NCBI GenBank assembly: GCA_009691925.1
Contig: SIAG01000129.1
Span: forward strand, 1-9,941
Direction: 5' to 3'
DNA from: Planctomycetaceae bacterium
GTDB taxonomy: Bacteria; Planctomycetota; Planctomycetia; Pirellulales; UBA1268
DNA: 9,941 bases
The notes under the pieces: model-generated
What the model was told of the DNA's origin: nothing
What the model saw: the letters and a program-made list of their open reading frames with translations, nothing else
Database searches by the model: none
Part shown: positions 1 to 7,697 of the stretch, one piece after another
Layout of the letters: every line of letters starts with the position of its first letter
Position numbering within the stretch: the stretch's first letter is position 1
Position numbers and translations under genes: made by a program

Positions 1-150
1 CCATTCTCGCCCTGGGGTCTTCTTGTTTGCGCTGAGTCGGCTGGCACGGCCGCCAGCCTGCAGCGCTAGCATTGATGTGCTGGCGTGTGATGCGGTTGCC
101 ACAAAGGGACTTGCGGCTATCTTCGTGCCATTCGTGGCTGGCACCTTTTC
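1..150. other. Compositionally atypical left-edge segment
   Basis: Within the gene 1 frame, the first ~42 codons have about 40% A/T in third positions, against roughly 12% in the next ~40 codons. The encoded peptide (rich in Ala, Cys and Arg) does not resemble what normally precedes the ELDGDLL-type stretch in this phosphodiesterase family. This could be a recombination or assembly junction, or simply a poorly conserved stretch. The other frames and the reverse strand show nothing recognisable here. The call is tentative. Confidence 0.35.
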
Positions 151-2518
151 CTCCCATGAGCTCGATGGCGATCTGCTGCGGCACTTCGTCCCCAAGGCCC
201 CGGAGATCGATCAGGAGAAAGACAAGCGGCTCGGCACGCTCGCCAAGCTGATCGCCGAATGCACCGGGGTCCACTGGGGGGCGATGCACCTGTTTGAGAA
301 AGTCCCCGACTGGGATTTTGCGGCCGTCTACTTCGACGCCATCGACCACTTCAGCCACGCCTTCATGCAGTATCACCCACCGAGACTCGAGTGGGTGAAC
401 GAACGCGACTTCGAGCTTTACAAAGACGTCGTCAACTCGGCGTACTGCTATCACGATCTCATGCTTGGCAGACTTTTGCAGCTTGCCGGCCCCGAGACGA
501 CCGTGATCCTCGTCAGCGACCACGGCTTCCATCCCGATCACCTCCGGCCGAAGAGCATCCCCAACGAACCGGCCGGCCCGGCCGCGGAGCACCGCGATTA
601 CGGGATCTTCGTTGCCAGTGGCCCGGGGATCAGAAAAGACGAGCTCCTCTTCGGCGCCTCGCTCCTCGACATCGCCCCCACGGTCCTCTCCCTCTTCGGC
701 CTCCCGGTGGGGCGTGACATGGATGGCCGGCCGCTGCTGTCGATCTACGAGGCGGCCCCCGCAACCGAATACTTCGATTCCTGGGATGCGGTGCCTGGCG
801 ACGACGGCTGCCATCCCCCTGACACGCAGATCGATCCTGTCGATGCCCAGGAAGCGATCCGGCAGCTGGTCGATCTCGGCTACATCGACGAGCCGAGCGA
901 GGATGCGGCCGAGGCGATCGCCGAGACGACCCGCGAGCTGCAGTACAACCTCGCCCGATCGTGCGTCGACGGCGGGCAGATCGAGCAGGCGGCGACGCTC
1001 TTTCATGATCTCTGGGAGCAGTTTCCGCAGGAGAGCCGGTTTGGCGTCCATCTCCTCACGACGCAGATCCGCCAGGAGCGGCCGATCGAGGCTCGGGCCA
1101 CGTTCACGAAGCTCCGCGAGCGGAAAAACGAGGCGATGCAACAGGCCGCCGAGAAGGCGAAGGCCCAGCTGGCTGAATGGAAGGAAACGTTTCCCGCCCC
1201 TGAAAACGCTCCTCCCGGTTCCGATGGAATCGACTGGGAAAAGATCGGCGACATCCCCAAGCGCCGCTTCCGCAAGCTCCAGCGCACCAGCGGCATCAAT
1301 CTCCGCGCCTTTGCCTACCTCGAAGGGAGCGTGCTCGCGCTCGAGGGGCGGCATGAGGAGGCCCTCGAGTCACTCGCCCTGGCCGAACAGACCCAGACAA
1401 ACAACCGCCCCTCGCTCCTTCTCAAGCAGGCCGATGTCTTCTTGCAGCGGCGCGACTGGCCCGCGGCGGCGGCGAAATACCAGGCCGTGGTCGATCTCGA
1501 TCCGATGAATGCCCAGGCCCACTATGGACTGGCCCGCGTCGCCCTCCGCGAGCGCGACTGGGAGCGGGCAGTGAACGAAGCCCGGACGACGATCGGCCAG
1601 CATTTCAACTTCGGCCCGGCCCACCATCTTCTGGGGCTCGCCCTGTGGAGGCTGGAGGCCACCGACGAGGCCTTCGCGGCGCTCAAGAAGGCGGTCGAGG
1701 TCAATCCGGTCTATCCCCTCGGCCACCGTTCGCTCGCCCGCTTTTACCGGCTCGCACGCCGCGATCCCGATTCCAGCCGCCGCCATCAAAAGCTCGCCCG
1801 CGAGGCCCGGCATTTCTCCAGCCGCAACTCAAGCGGCCTGCCTGGCGCCGAGCATCCTGAGGAGATCCGCGATCGCTTTCGCTCTTCGCAAGGCGACGAC
1901 ACATGGACGCCTTCGAAGGCTCCCCATCCGCTCCCCCCCCGCGCCGAGACGGTCGTCGTGGTGACGGGGCTGCCCCGGTCGGGGACCTCGATGATGATGC
2001 AGATGCTCGCCGCGGGGGGCGTGCCGGCCTTCGCCGACGATCATCGCCCCGCCGACGAGAGCAACCAGCGCGGCTACCTCGAGCACGAGCTGGCCCGCCG
2101 GCTGGCGGTCGAAAGCTCGTGGGTCTCGCAGGCCCGCGGGAACGTGGTGAAGGTCGTGGCGCAGCTCGTGCCCCATCTCCCCCGGACGGAAAAATATCGG
2201 GTCGTGATGATGCACCGGCCGCTCGAAGAGGTGGTCGCGTCGCAGAAGAAGATGCTTGACCGGCTCGGCAAGGATGGCGGCCGGATCACCGACGAGTCCC
2301 TCAAAGCGACCTTCGCCAGGCAGGTGAGCCAGGTGCGGTCGTTGCTTGTGCACCTGCGGAAGGAGGGGATCGTCGACATCCTCGACGTGAAATACCACGA
2401 CGTCCTCGAAAGCCCCGCCACGATCGCCACCCGCCTCGCCACCTTCCTCGGCGCCGGTTTCGATGCCGCCAGAGCTGCCGCCGCCGTCGACCCGAGCCTG
2501 CGGCACGAGCGGGCGTGA
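2..2518 (+). CDS. Alkaline-phosphatase-superfamily phosphodiesterase / TPR / sulfotransferase-like fusion protein (5' partial)
   Basis: The reading frame is open to the left edge, so the start lies outside the window; a TTG at 23 is the first possible internal start but nothing supports it. Residues below are numbered from that TTG. Residues ~41-240 match the C-terminal half of type I phosphodiesterase/nucleotide pyrophosphatase-like enzymes: D105-x3-H109, the DHG triad at 166-168 and H190 in HRDYGIFVASGPG fit the metal ligands of the alkaline phosphatase superfamily. The N-terminal Asp and the Thr/Ser nucleophile are not in the window. A charged linker follows. TPR-like helical pairs occupy about 425-565. 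Residues ~643-831 form a sulfotransferase-like domain with the PAPS-binding signature GLPRSGTS (649-656) and the HRPLEEVVASQKKM segment (731-744) typical of Sulfotransfer_3-like proteins. No membrane segment is evident in the visible part. Phosphate/sulfate ester hydrolysis and sulfonate transfer are inferred from the families; substrates are unknown. It ends at TGA 2516-2518, convergent with the next gene. Confidence 0.85.
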   Translation, partial: HSRPGVFLFALSRLARPPACSASIDVLACDAVATKGLAAIFVPFVAGTFSSHELDGDLLRHFVPKAPEIDQEKDKRLGTLAKLIAECTGVHWGAMHLFEKVPDWDFAAVYFDAIDHFSHAFMQYHPPRLEWVNERDFELYKDVVNSAYCYHDLMLGRLLQLAGPETTVILVSDHGFHPDHLRPKSIPNEPAGPAAEHRDYGIFVASGPGIRKDELLFGASLLDIAPTVLSLFGLPVGRDMDGRPLLSIYEAAPATEYFDSWDAVPGDDGCHPPDTQIDPVDAQEAIRQLVDLGYIDEPSEDAAEAIAETTRELQYNLARSCVDGGQIEQAATLFHDLWEQFPQESRFGVHLLTTQIRQERPIEARATFTKLRERKNEAMQQAAEKAKAQLAEWKETFPAPENAPPGSDGIDWEKIGDIPKRRFRKLQRTSGINLRAFAYLEGSVLALEGRHEEALESLALAEQTQTNNRPSLLLKQADVFLQRRDWPAAAAKYQAVVDLDPMNAQAHYGLARVALRERDWERAVNEARTTIGQHFNFGPAHHLLGLALWRLEATDEAFAALKKAVEVNPVYPLGHRSLARFYRLARRDPDSSRRHQKLAREARHFSSRNSSGLPGAEHPEEIRDRFRSSQGDDTWTPSKAPHPLPPRAETVVVVTGLPRSGTSMMMQMLAAGGVPAFADDHRPADESNQRGYLEHELARRLAVESSWVSQARGNVVKVVAQLVPHLPRTEKYRVVMMHRPLEEVVASQKKMLDRLGKDGGRITDESLKATFARQVSQVRSLLVHLRKEGIVDILDVKYHDVLESPATIATRLATFLGAGFDAARAAAAVDPSLRHERA

Positions 2519-2533
2519 GGCGCCAGGGTCTCT

Positions 2534-3757
2534 TCAGAGCACTCGCCACCAGGGAACGGCGAGGATGCTTGGGGCGAGCCACTGGATCGTATTGCCGGCA
2601 TGGAGCAGGAGCCCTGCCCGCGCGGTCCTGCCATATTCGGACCGGAAGGCGAGGAGGCCGGCAGCGTCGGCCAGCCGCGGCCGGGTCGTCGCCTTCACCT
2701 CGATCGGAATCAATCGCTCCCCAGCTTCGACGACAAAATCGACCTCCTCGCCGGTGACGGTGCGCCAGTAATGGAGATCGATCCTCTCCTCACTCGAATC
2801 CCGCCAGGCCAGGAGGTCGTTGAGGATGACATTCTCGAGATGCGCTCCGCTGGGTTCGTCGCTCCCTGAAAGATGGAGGGCGACGCCGGTGTCGCCCCAA
2901 TAGAGCTTGGGCGACTTGATCAGCCGCTTGGTGCGATTGCGAGCGAACGCCGGAATCCGTAGGAGCAGATAAGACGTCTCGAGCAGATTGAGATAGCGGT
3001 GGACGGTCGGCTGGGGAAGTGCGACGTCGCGGCCAAGCTCCGTCTGATTGACCATCTGGCCGAGACGGTGGCAGGCAGCCCGCATCAGCCGGCGAAAGTC
3101 GGGGAGCGCCGTGATCGACGCGAGATCCTGGAGATCGCGTTCAAGGTAGGTGCGGACATAGCCGTCGAACCAGATCGACCGCTCCCGGTCGGTGCGGAGA
3201 TGGAGGGCCGGAGTAGGAAAGCCTCCCCGTCGTGTCAGTCGCTTCCAGTCTTCCGGTTGGGCGTCGTGGTCACCGAGCACCTCGCGCCACGACGCATCCT
3301 CCGCCGCCAACAGCTCCGGCCACAGCCCCCCCCGGCCAGCCCCCGCCTGCTCGCGACGCGTCATCGGCCAGAGCGTGAGATAGCTCGCCCGCCCGGCGAG
3401 TGACTCCGACACTCCGCGCATCAGAAGGAGGTTCGCCGAACCGGTGAGGAGGAACCGCCCCGGCACGCGCTGCTTGTCGATCGCCCGCTTGATCGACCGG
3501 AGGAGAAGGGGCTCGCGCTGCACCTCGTCGATGGTTAGGCGCGTCTCCCCGCCAACCAGCGCCATTGGGTCGCGCCGGACGAGGTCGCAGACATCGAGAT
3601 CGTCGAGCGTGGCATAGTGCCGCTTCCCTGCCACCGGCTCCTGCACGAGCGTGCTCTTACCCGCCTGACGGGCCCCGCTCACGATCACGGCGGGCATCAC
3701 CCGCAACCGCTCGCGGAGCGCCCCCGCGGCCAGTCGCGGAAGTGTGTTTTCATTCAT
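2534..3757 (-). CDS. AAA-type ATPase with DUF4143 region
   Basis: The protein is 407 aa from the ATG at 3757-3755, or 413 aa from an upstream in-frame ATG at 3775-3773. I prefer the inner start (MNENTLPRL) because the extra residues (MIIIHH) are just the translated repeat array; neither start has a clear Shine-Dalgarno. Numbered from the upstream ATG: Walker A GARQAGKST at 34-42, Walker B TIDEVQ at 81-86, a sensor-1-like LTGSAN at 110-115, then SESLAGR at 123-129. The segment ~200-363 has DUF4143 hallmarks: YLERDL at 210-215, a winged-helix-like stretch ~240-275, LYWGDTG at 291-297, and a PD-(D/E)XK-like ending EEVDFVV (343-349) plus IEVKAT (358-363). The family is a widespread, often horizontally moved P-loop ATPase of unknown cellular role. 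The gene stands alone, with its 3' end 15 bp from gene 1. It looks intact. Regulation by the repeats at its start is inferred. Confidence 0.9.
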   Translation of the reverse strand: MNENTLPRLAAGALRERLRVMPAVIVSGARQAGKSTLVQEPVAGKRHYATLDDLDVCDLVRRDPMALVGGETRLTIDEVQREPLLLRSIKRAIDKQRVPGRFLLTGSANLLLMRGVSESLAGRASYLTLWPMTRREQAGAGRGGLWPELLAAEDASWREVLGDHDAQPEDWKRLTRRGGFPTPALHLRTDRERSIWFDGYVRTYLERDLQDLASITALPDFRRLMRAACHRLGQMVNQTELGRDVALPQPTVHRYLNLLETSYLLLRIPAFARNRTKRLIKSPKLYWGDTGVALHLSGSDEPSGAHLENVILNDLLAWRDSSEERIDLHYWRTVTGEEVDFVVEAGERLIPIEVKATTRPRLADAAGLLAFRSEYGRTARAGLLLHAGNTIQWLAPSILAVPWWRVL

Positions 3758-3789
3758 GTGGTGAATGATAATCATTCACGCCGTGAATG
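3751..3789. promoter_or_regulatory. Tandem GTGAATG/CATTCAC inverted-repeat array over the ATPase start, candidate operator
   Basis: Four half-sites alternate in orientation: CATTCA 3751-3756, GTGAATG 3761-3767, CATTCAC 3773-3779 and GTGAATG 3783-3789. They form two 17-bp near-palindromes (3751-3767 and 3773-3789) that agree at 14 of 17 positions and are offset by exactly 22 bp, about two helical turns. The two middle half-sites also make a 19-bp palindrome, GTGAATGATAATCATTCAC (3761-3779), with 9-bp arms around one base. The array covers both possible ATPase start codons. Placement and symmetry suggest a dimeric regulator binding site, perhaps autoregulatory; a hairpin in the 5' end of the mRNA is the alternative. 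The repeats are seen directly; the function is inferred. Confidence 0.6.
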
Positions 3790-3839
3790 GAAGTCACTTA
3801 AAGACCGGGAGGGCGGCTCCTTGGCCAAGTCCCACTCCC

Positions 3840-5201
3840 TCACGCGATCAGCCCAGGAATCAGCACGCCGCCGTCGGAGAGGGAGACGGGGCGGCCGAGG
3901 GGATCGTTGACCTCCGTCCGCGAGTCGATGCCGAGGAGCCACAGCAGCGTGTGGCGGAAGTCGGCGATGCTCACCGGATCGCGCGTCGGCGCGGCCGCCT
4001 GGGCGTCGGTGGCGCCGATCACCTGCCCGGCCCGAATCCCGGCCCCGGCGAAAAGGATGCACTGGGCCATCGACCAGTGATCGCGCCCGGCCTGGGCGTT
4101 CACCTTCGGCGTCCGCCCCATCTCCCCCATCATCACGACGAGCGTCTCGGCGAGGAGGCCGCGGGCGTCGAGATCGTCGACAAGCGCCGCGAAAGCCCGG
4201 TCGGCCGGCGGGATAAGGTCGGTCGAGAGCGACGGGAAACAGTTGAAGTGGACATCCCAGCCAGGAGCGTCGATCCCCACGAACCGACAGCCCGCCTCGA
4301 CGAGCCGCCGGCCGAGGAGCGCGCTCTGCCCGATCTGCGTCAGGCCATACTCCTCGCGGAGCTTTTCGGGCTCTTCCTGGATGCGGAACGCGGCCCGGGC
4401 CTGCGGCGACGTGATCAGGTCGTTGGCCTTGCGGTAGTAAGTGGCCATCGCCGCCGAGCGGCCGGAGAGCGGCAGCGCCCCCCGGTCGGCTTCGAGCCGC
4501 TCGAGAAGATCGCGGCGGCGCGTGAGCCGGGCCTCCGAGAGACCGGCCAGCCGACCGAGATCCTTGACCTCGAAGTCGGGCTGGCTCGGATCGGCCTCGA
4601 TAACGAACGGGGCATGCTCCGGCCCATAGAACCCCGGCCCCCCGGCCGACATCGGATGGGGGAGATTGATGTAGGGGGGCACCGTGCCGGCCGAGCCACG
4701 TTCGCGGGCCACGATCGAGCCCAGTGAGGGAAAGTGCTCGTTGGTGGGGACCGGATATTCGCCGTCGGCGAAGGGGGCGCGGCGGCCGGTCATCACGTAG
4801 TGGTAGCCGGTGGCATGGCCGTTGTCGGCATGGGTGTGGCTGCGGACAACGGTGAACTTGTGGGCGATCCGCGCTGAGCGGGCACAGTGCTCGGTGAAGA
4901 TCGTCCCCGGCACCGACGTCTGGATCGGCTTGAAGGGGCCGCGAATCTCGGCCGGCGCCCCCGGCTTCGGATCCCACATGTCCTGCTGCGGCGGGCCCCC
5001 TTCGAGGAAGATGAAGATCACGTTCTTGGCGCGCGGCTGGGGCGATCCCGGCCCGCGTGCTTCTTGCGCCCGAAGCATCCCCGGCAGCGCCAGCCCCGAG
5101 AGCCCTCCCCAGATGCCGGCCGAGCCGAGGCGGAGCAGATGCCGGCGCGAGACGCCGTCACAGCGCCGCCGTGCGGGCCTGCCGATCGCGAAAGTTTCCA
5201 T
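3840..5201 (-). CDS. DUF1501 family protein, Tat-exported
   Basis: The protein is 453 aa, a normal length for DUF1501 proteins, which are distantly related to the alkaline phosphatase/sulfatase fold. The N-terminus carries a twin-arginine-type signal: SRRHLLRLG at 18-26, then a Gly/Ala/Leu-rich stretch to ~45 ending near LRAQEA. Family landmarks in order: VIFIFLEGGPPQQDMWDPKP (61-80), SHTHADNGHATGYHYVMTG (121-139), GWDVHFNCF (314-322), GEMGRTPKVN (359-368) and GRDHW (372-376). In many relatives the first motif reads HGGP; here it is EGGP. The start at 5201 is supported by a GGAGG Shine-Dalgarno 6 nt upstream. The gene follows the DUF1549/DUF1553 gene by 12 bp on the same strand, which implies co-transcription and a shared exported role. 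The biochemical activity of the family is not established. Identity is near certain; function is not. Confidence 0.95.
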   Translation of the reverse strand: METFAIGRPARRRCDGVSRRHLLRLGSAGIWGGLSGLALPGMLRAQEARGPGSPQPRAKNVIFIFLEGGPPQQDMWDPKPGAPAEIRGPFKPIQTSVPGTIFTEHCARSARIAHKFTVVRSHTHADNGHATGYHYVMTGRRAPFADGEYPVPTNEHFPSLGSIVARERGSAGTVPPYINLPHPMSAGGPGFYGPEHAPFVIEADPSQPDFEVKDLGRLAGLSEARLTRRRDLLERLEADRGALPLSGRSAAMATYYRKANDLITSPQARAAFRIQEEPEKLREEYGLTQIGQSALLGRRLVEAGCRFVGIDAPGWDVHFNCFPSLSTDLIPPADRAFAALVDDLDARGLLAETLVVMMGEMGRTPKVNAQAGRDHWSMAQCILFAGAGIRAGQVIGATDAQAAAPTRDPVSIADFRHTLLWLLGIDSRTEVNDPLGRPVSLSDGGVLIPGLIA

Positions 5202-5207
5202 CGCTCC

Positions 5208-5212
5208 CCTCC
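5208..5212 (-). promoter_or_regulatory. Shine-Dalgarno site for the DUF1501 gene
   Basis: On the minus strand GGAGG sits 6 nt before the ATG at 5201-5199, in the short gap after the upstream TGA (5216-5214). It fixes the DUF1501 start and fits coupled translation from an operon mRNA. Confidence 0.75.
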
Positions 5213-5213
5213 G

Positions 5214-7697
5214 TCAGTGGTTGCCGAGAAACTCCGTGCGATTGAGAAATGTCCAGAGGACATCCTCCACCGCCGCGCGGCGCACAATCGCTCCATCGCC
5301 GTCGCCGCTGCCAGTGACCGACTCCCCGCCACCCGCAAACAGCGGCAGGAGCGCCGTCAGCTCTCCCGCCGTCGGGGGCCGGGAGAGCGTCGCCAGGCAG
5401 ACCTCGACGACAATCTCCTCGGGAGCGAGCACAGATTCGGCGAGCCGGCGAGCGGTGCCGTGGCGGGCGCCGAGCTTCGCCTCGATCTCGGGTGAATTGA
5501 TCAGATGGAGGGCCTGGGCGATGCTCGGCTCGGTGCCCCGCTCACACTCGCAGACCGTTGCCCGCACCGGCCGGCCGAAGACTTTCAGGAAGTACGACGG
5601 CATGCGGTTGTCCCACACCTCGACCGCGCGCGTCCCCTCCGGCCAGCCGTTGAACGACTCCCGCACGCCGGTCGCCTGGCAGATCGCGTCGAGGAGCACC
5701 TCGGCCGGGAGCGCCTTGGGGAGGGCATGGGAGAAGTGCCGCCGATCCTCCTCGGCGCCGGGGGCCGGCGTGGCGGCGAGCTGATAGGTGCGCGAGGCGA
5801 GCAGCTCGCGCGTGAAGGCGCGGAGATCGAATCGCAGCGCCTTCAGTCGGGCTTCGAGATGGTCGAGGAGCGGCTCGTTCGTGGCGGGATTGGTAGCGCG
5901 GAGATCGTCGATCGGCTCGACCAAACCGCGGCCGAAAAAGTGGGCCCAGAGCCGGTTGGCGATCGCCCGGGCGAGGAACGGGTTGTCGGGGGCGGTGGCC
6001 CACTCGGCCAGGAGCCGGCGGCGATCGGCCGACGGCACGCTGAAGGCAGCCGGCGGCGCGCCGAGCGCTGCGGCCGGCACCGCCACGCCGGTGCGCGGAT
6101 GGGGCAGATCGACACCCCCGCGCGACACCACCCCCTCGCCGCCGCCGGGAAGAACTTTAAGCTTCACGCCGGTAAAGAAGCCGGCCAGCGCCGCGTAGTC
6201 GTTTTGGCTCCAGCGTTCGCTGGGATGATGATGACACTGGGCACACTCGATCCGCACGCCAAAGAACAGTTGGCTCAGCGATCGCGCCGCCACTTCGGCG
6301 CCATCAAGCGCCTTGAAGACAGCCGCCGGAGACTCATGCCCGACCGGGCCGTCGGCGGTGAGAATCGCCCGGACAAACTCGTCGTAGGGGCGATTGATGG
6401 CAAACTGCCGGTGGAGCCAGCGGGTCAGGGCGACAGCCCCCTGCGGCCCGATCTTCGCCTTGTCGGCCCGGAGGATGTCGGCCCACTTCATCGTCCAGAA
6501 GTCGGCATACTCCGGCCGCTCGAGGAGCCGCTCAACGAGCTTCTCCCGCTTGTCAGGGGAGGGATCGGCAAGGAACGCGCGGGCCTCGGCGGCGGTGGGG
6601 AGCGTGCCGATCGTGTCGAGGCTCGAGCGGCGGAGGAACGTGGCATCGTCGCAGCGCTCCGCCACTGGAATCCCGAGCGCGGCGAGGCGGTCATGGACGA
6701 GCCGGTCGATGGCGCTGATCTCCGGCGGCCGCACGAAGGCGATTCCCTCGCGCGGCACCACGACCCGCACCGTGGCGACATGGCCCAGATGGCGGACGAG
6801 GATCGCCGCGTCCCCCGGGATCACCCCCGCCTGGAGCACGCCGGCGGCGCTGGCGCCGACGATCCCAGGGGTATTCGAGATGAAGTCGGTCTCCCGCGTC
6901 ACGCCATGCCGTCCGCCGGCAGCGTTGAGGGCGCTGACGCGGAGCTGGTGGGATTCCCCCGGCCGCAGCCTCACCTCCGCCGGCTCGACCACAAGGGCTA
7001 CCACCGGCCGATCGTCGGGCACGTCGGCCCGCGCCCCCTCCGCGATCCAGCGGAGGAGCCGGCGGTGCGCCGGGCTCCCCTCGTCGATCTTTCTCCCGCC
7101 GCCATGCGGCACCGCGGCGGTGGCCTTGAGAAGGAGGAGCGAGGCTTCCGGCGCGGAGGAATTGATGCGGCGGCCGCGCGACTGCGACACGATCGCCGCA
7201 TGGTCGGCGGCATGATCGAAGCCGAGGAGGCTGAGCTTGAAGCCGTTTTGCCCCTCCGCCTTACCATGGCAGCCCCCCGCATTGCAGGCATGCTTTGTGA
7301 GGATCGCCTGGACTTCCTGTTCAAACGACACCGGAGACGGATTCGCCACACCGCTCACGGCCAGCGGAATCGTGACGTGGCGATCACCGAGGCGGGCGCT
7401 GACTTCCGTCGCGCCGTCGGCCAGCGGCACAACGAGGCCCGTGGCCGACACCCGCGCGACACGCACGTTGGCCACCTCAAAGCTCACCTCGCGCGTTCGA
7501 TCGACCCGGTGGCCATCGATGGCGTCGAGGATCACGATCTGCTCTGCCCCCTCGGGGCGATCGATGAACAGTGACGCAGGATAGGGCATGAGGTCGGCGG
7601 CGGGGGCGGCAGAGCCAGCAGCCAGCAGCAGTGAAAGCACCCAGGGCCGCGCCCGTCGGCGGCGTCTCCAGCGCGAGGTTAAGATCAGCGTTGGCAT
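5214..7697 (-). CDS. Secreted PSCyt1-like / Big-like / DUF1549 / DUF1553 protein
   Basis: The protein is 827 aa from the ATG at 7697. The frame runs open to 7943, but that extension overlaps the divergent gene and looks non-coding. ATG 7697 gives an Arg-rich n-region, WVLSLLLAAGSAAPAA and likely signal peptidase cleavage near residues 30-36. A GTG three codons upstream (7706) is a less likely start. Domains: a bacterial Ig-like (Big2-type) region ~38-118; a cytochrome-like PSCyt1 segment with CNAGGCH (138-144) followed by GKAEGQNGFKLSLLGFD; a second Ig-like region ~234-316; DUF1549 ~326-510 with CAQCH (485-489) in ECAQCHHHPSERW; and DUF1553 ~560-827, with NPFLARAIANRLWAHFFGRGLVEP near 572-595 and the typical ending LNRTEFLGNH. 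The cysteine/histidine motifs suggest covalent heme, which is unproven. It is the first gene of a two-gene unit with the DUF1501 gene. Such pairs are typical of planctomycetes; their substrate is unknown. Confidence 0.93.
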   Translation of the reverse strand: MPTLILTSRWRRRRRARPWVLSLLLAAGSAAPAADLMPYPASLFIDRPEGAEQIVILDAIDGHRVDRTREVSFEVANVRVARVSATGLVVPLADGATEVSARLGDRHVTIPLAVSGVANPSPVSFEQEVQAILTKHACNAGGCHGKAEGQNGFKLSLLGFDHAADHAAIVSQSRGRRINSSAPEASLLLLKATAAVPHGGGRKIDEGSPAHRRLLRWIAEGARADVPDDRPVVALVVEPAEVRLRPGESHQLRVSALNAAGGRHGVTRETDFISNTPGIVGASAAGVLQAGVIPGDAAILVRHLGHVATVRVVVPREGIAFVRPPEISAIDRLVHDRLAALGIPVAERCDDATFLRRSSLDTIGTLPTAAEARAFLADPSPDKREKLVERLLERPEYADFWTMKWADILRADKAKIGPQGAVALTRWLHRQFAINRPYDEFVRAILTADGPVGHESPAAVFKALDGAEVAARSLSQLFFGVRIECAQCHHHPSERWSQNDYAALAGFFTGVKLKVLPGGGEGVVSRGGVDLPHPRTGVAVPAAALGAPPAAFSVPSADRRRLLAEWATAPDNPFLARAIANRLWAHFFGRGLVEPIDDLRATNPATNEPLLDHLEARLKALRFDLRAFTRELLASRTYQLAATPAPGAEEDRRHFSHALPKALPAEVLLDAICQATGVRESFNGWPEGTRAVEVWDNRMPSYFLKVFGRPVRATVCECERGTEPSIAQALHLINSPEIEAKLGARHGTARRLAESVLAPEEIVVEVCLATLSRPPTAGELTALLPLFAGGGESVTGSGDGDGAIVRRAAVEDVLWTFLNRTEFLGNH

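Noticed and set aside
2519..2533. Possible bidirectional terminator between the two convergent genes
   Set aside because: Only 15 bp, with just a GGCGCC hexamer and no stem-loop plus T-run on either strand.
3820..3829. CTTGGCCAAG palindrome downstream of the DUF1501 gene as a terminator
   Set aside because: The 10-bp palindrome has no loop and no following T-run, so a rho-independent terminator is not supported.
3765..4727. A 320-codon plus-strand open frame opposite the DUF1501 gene, beginning in the repeat array
   Set aside because: Antisense shadow without family resemblance, and its ATG is only a by-product of the palindromic repeats.
3772..4977. A 401-codon open frame on the minus strand in another frame within the DUF1501 gene
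   Set aside because: Arg/Pro/Gly-rich translation with no motifs; it overlaps the DUF1501 frame, whose landmarks are complete.
5505..7574. A 689-codon open frame on the plus strand opposite the large DUF1549/DUF1553 gene
   Set aside because: It lacks recognisable domains and is rich in Arg, Gly and Glu as expected for antisense of GC-rich coding DNA; the minus-strand gene has clear family motifs throughout.
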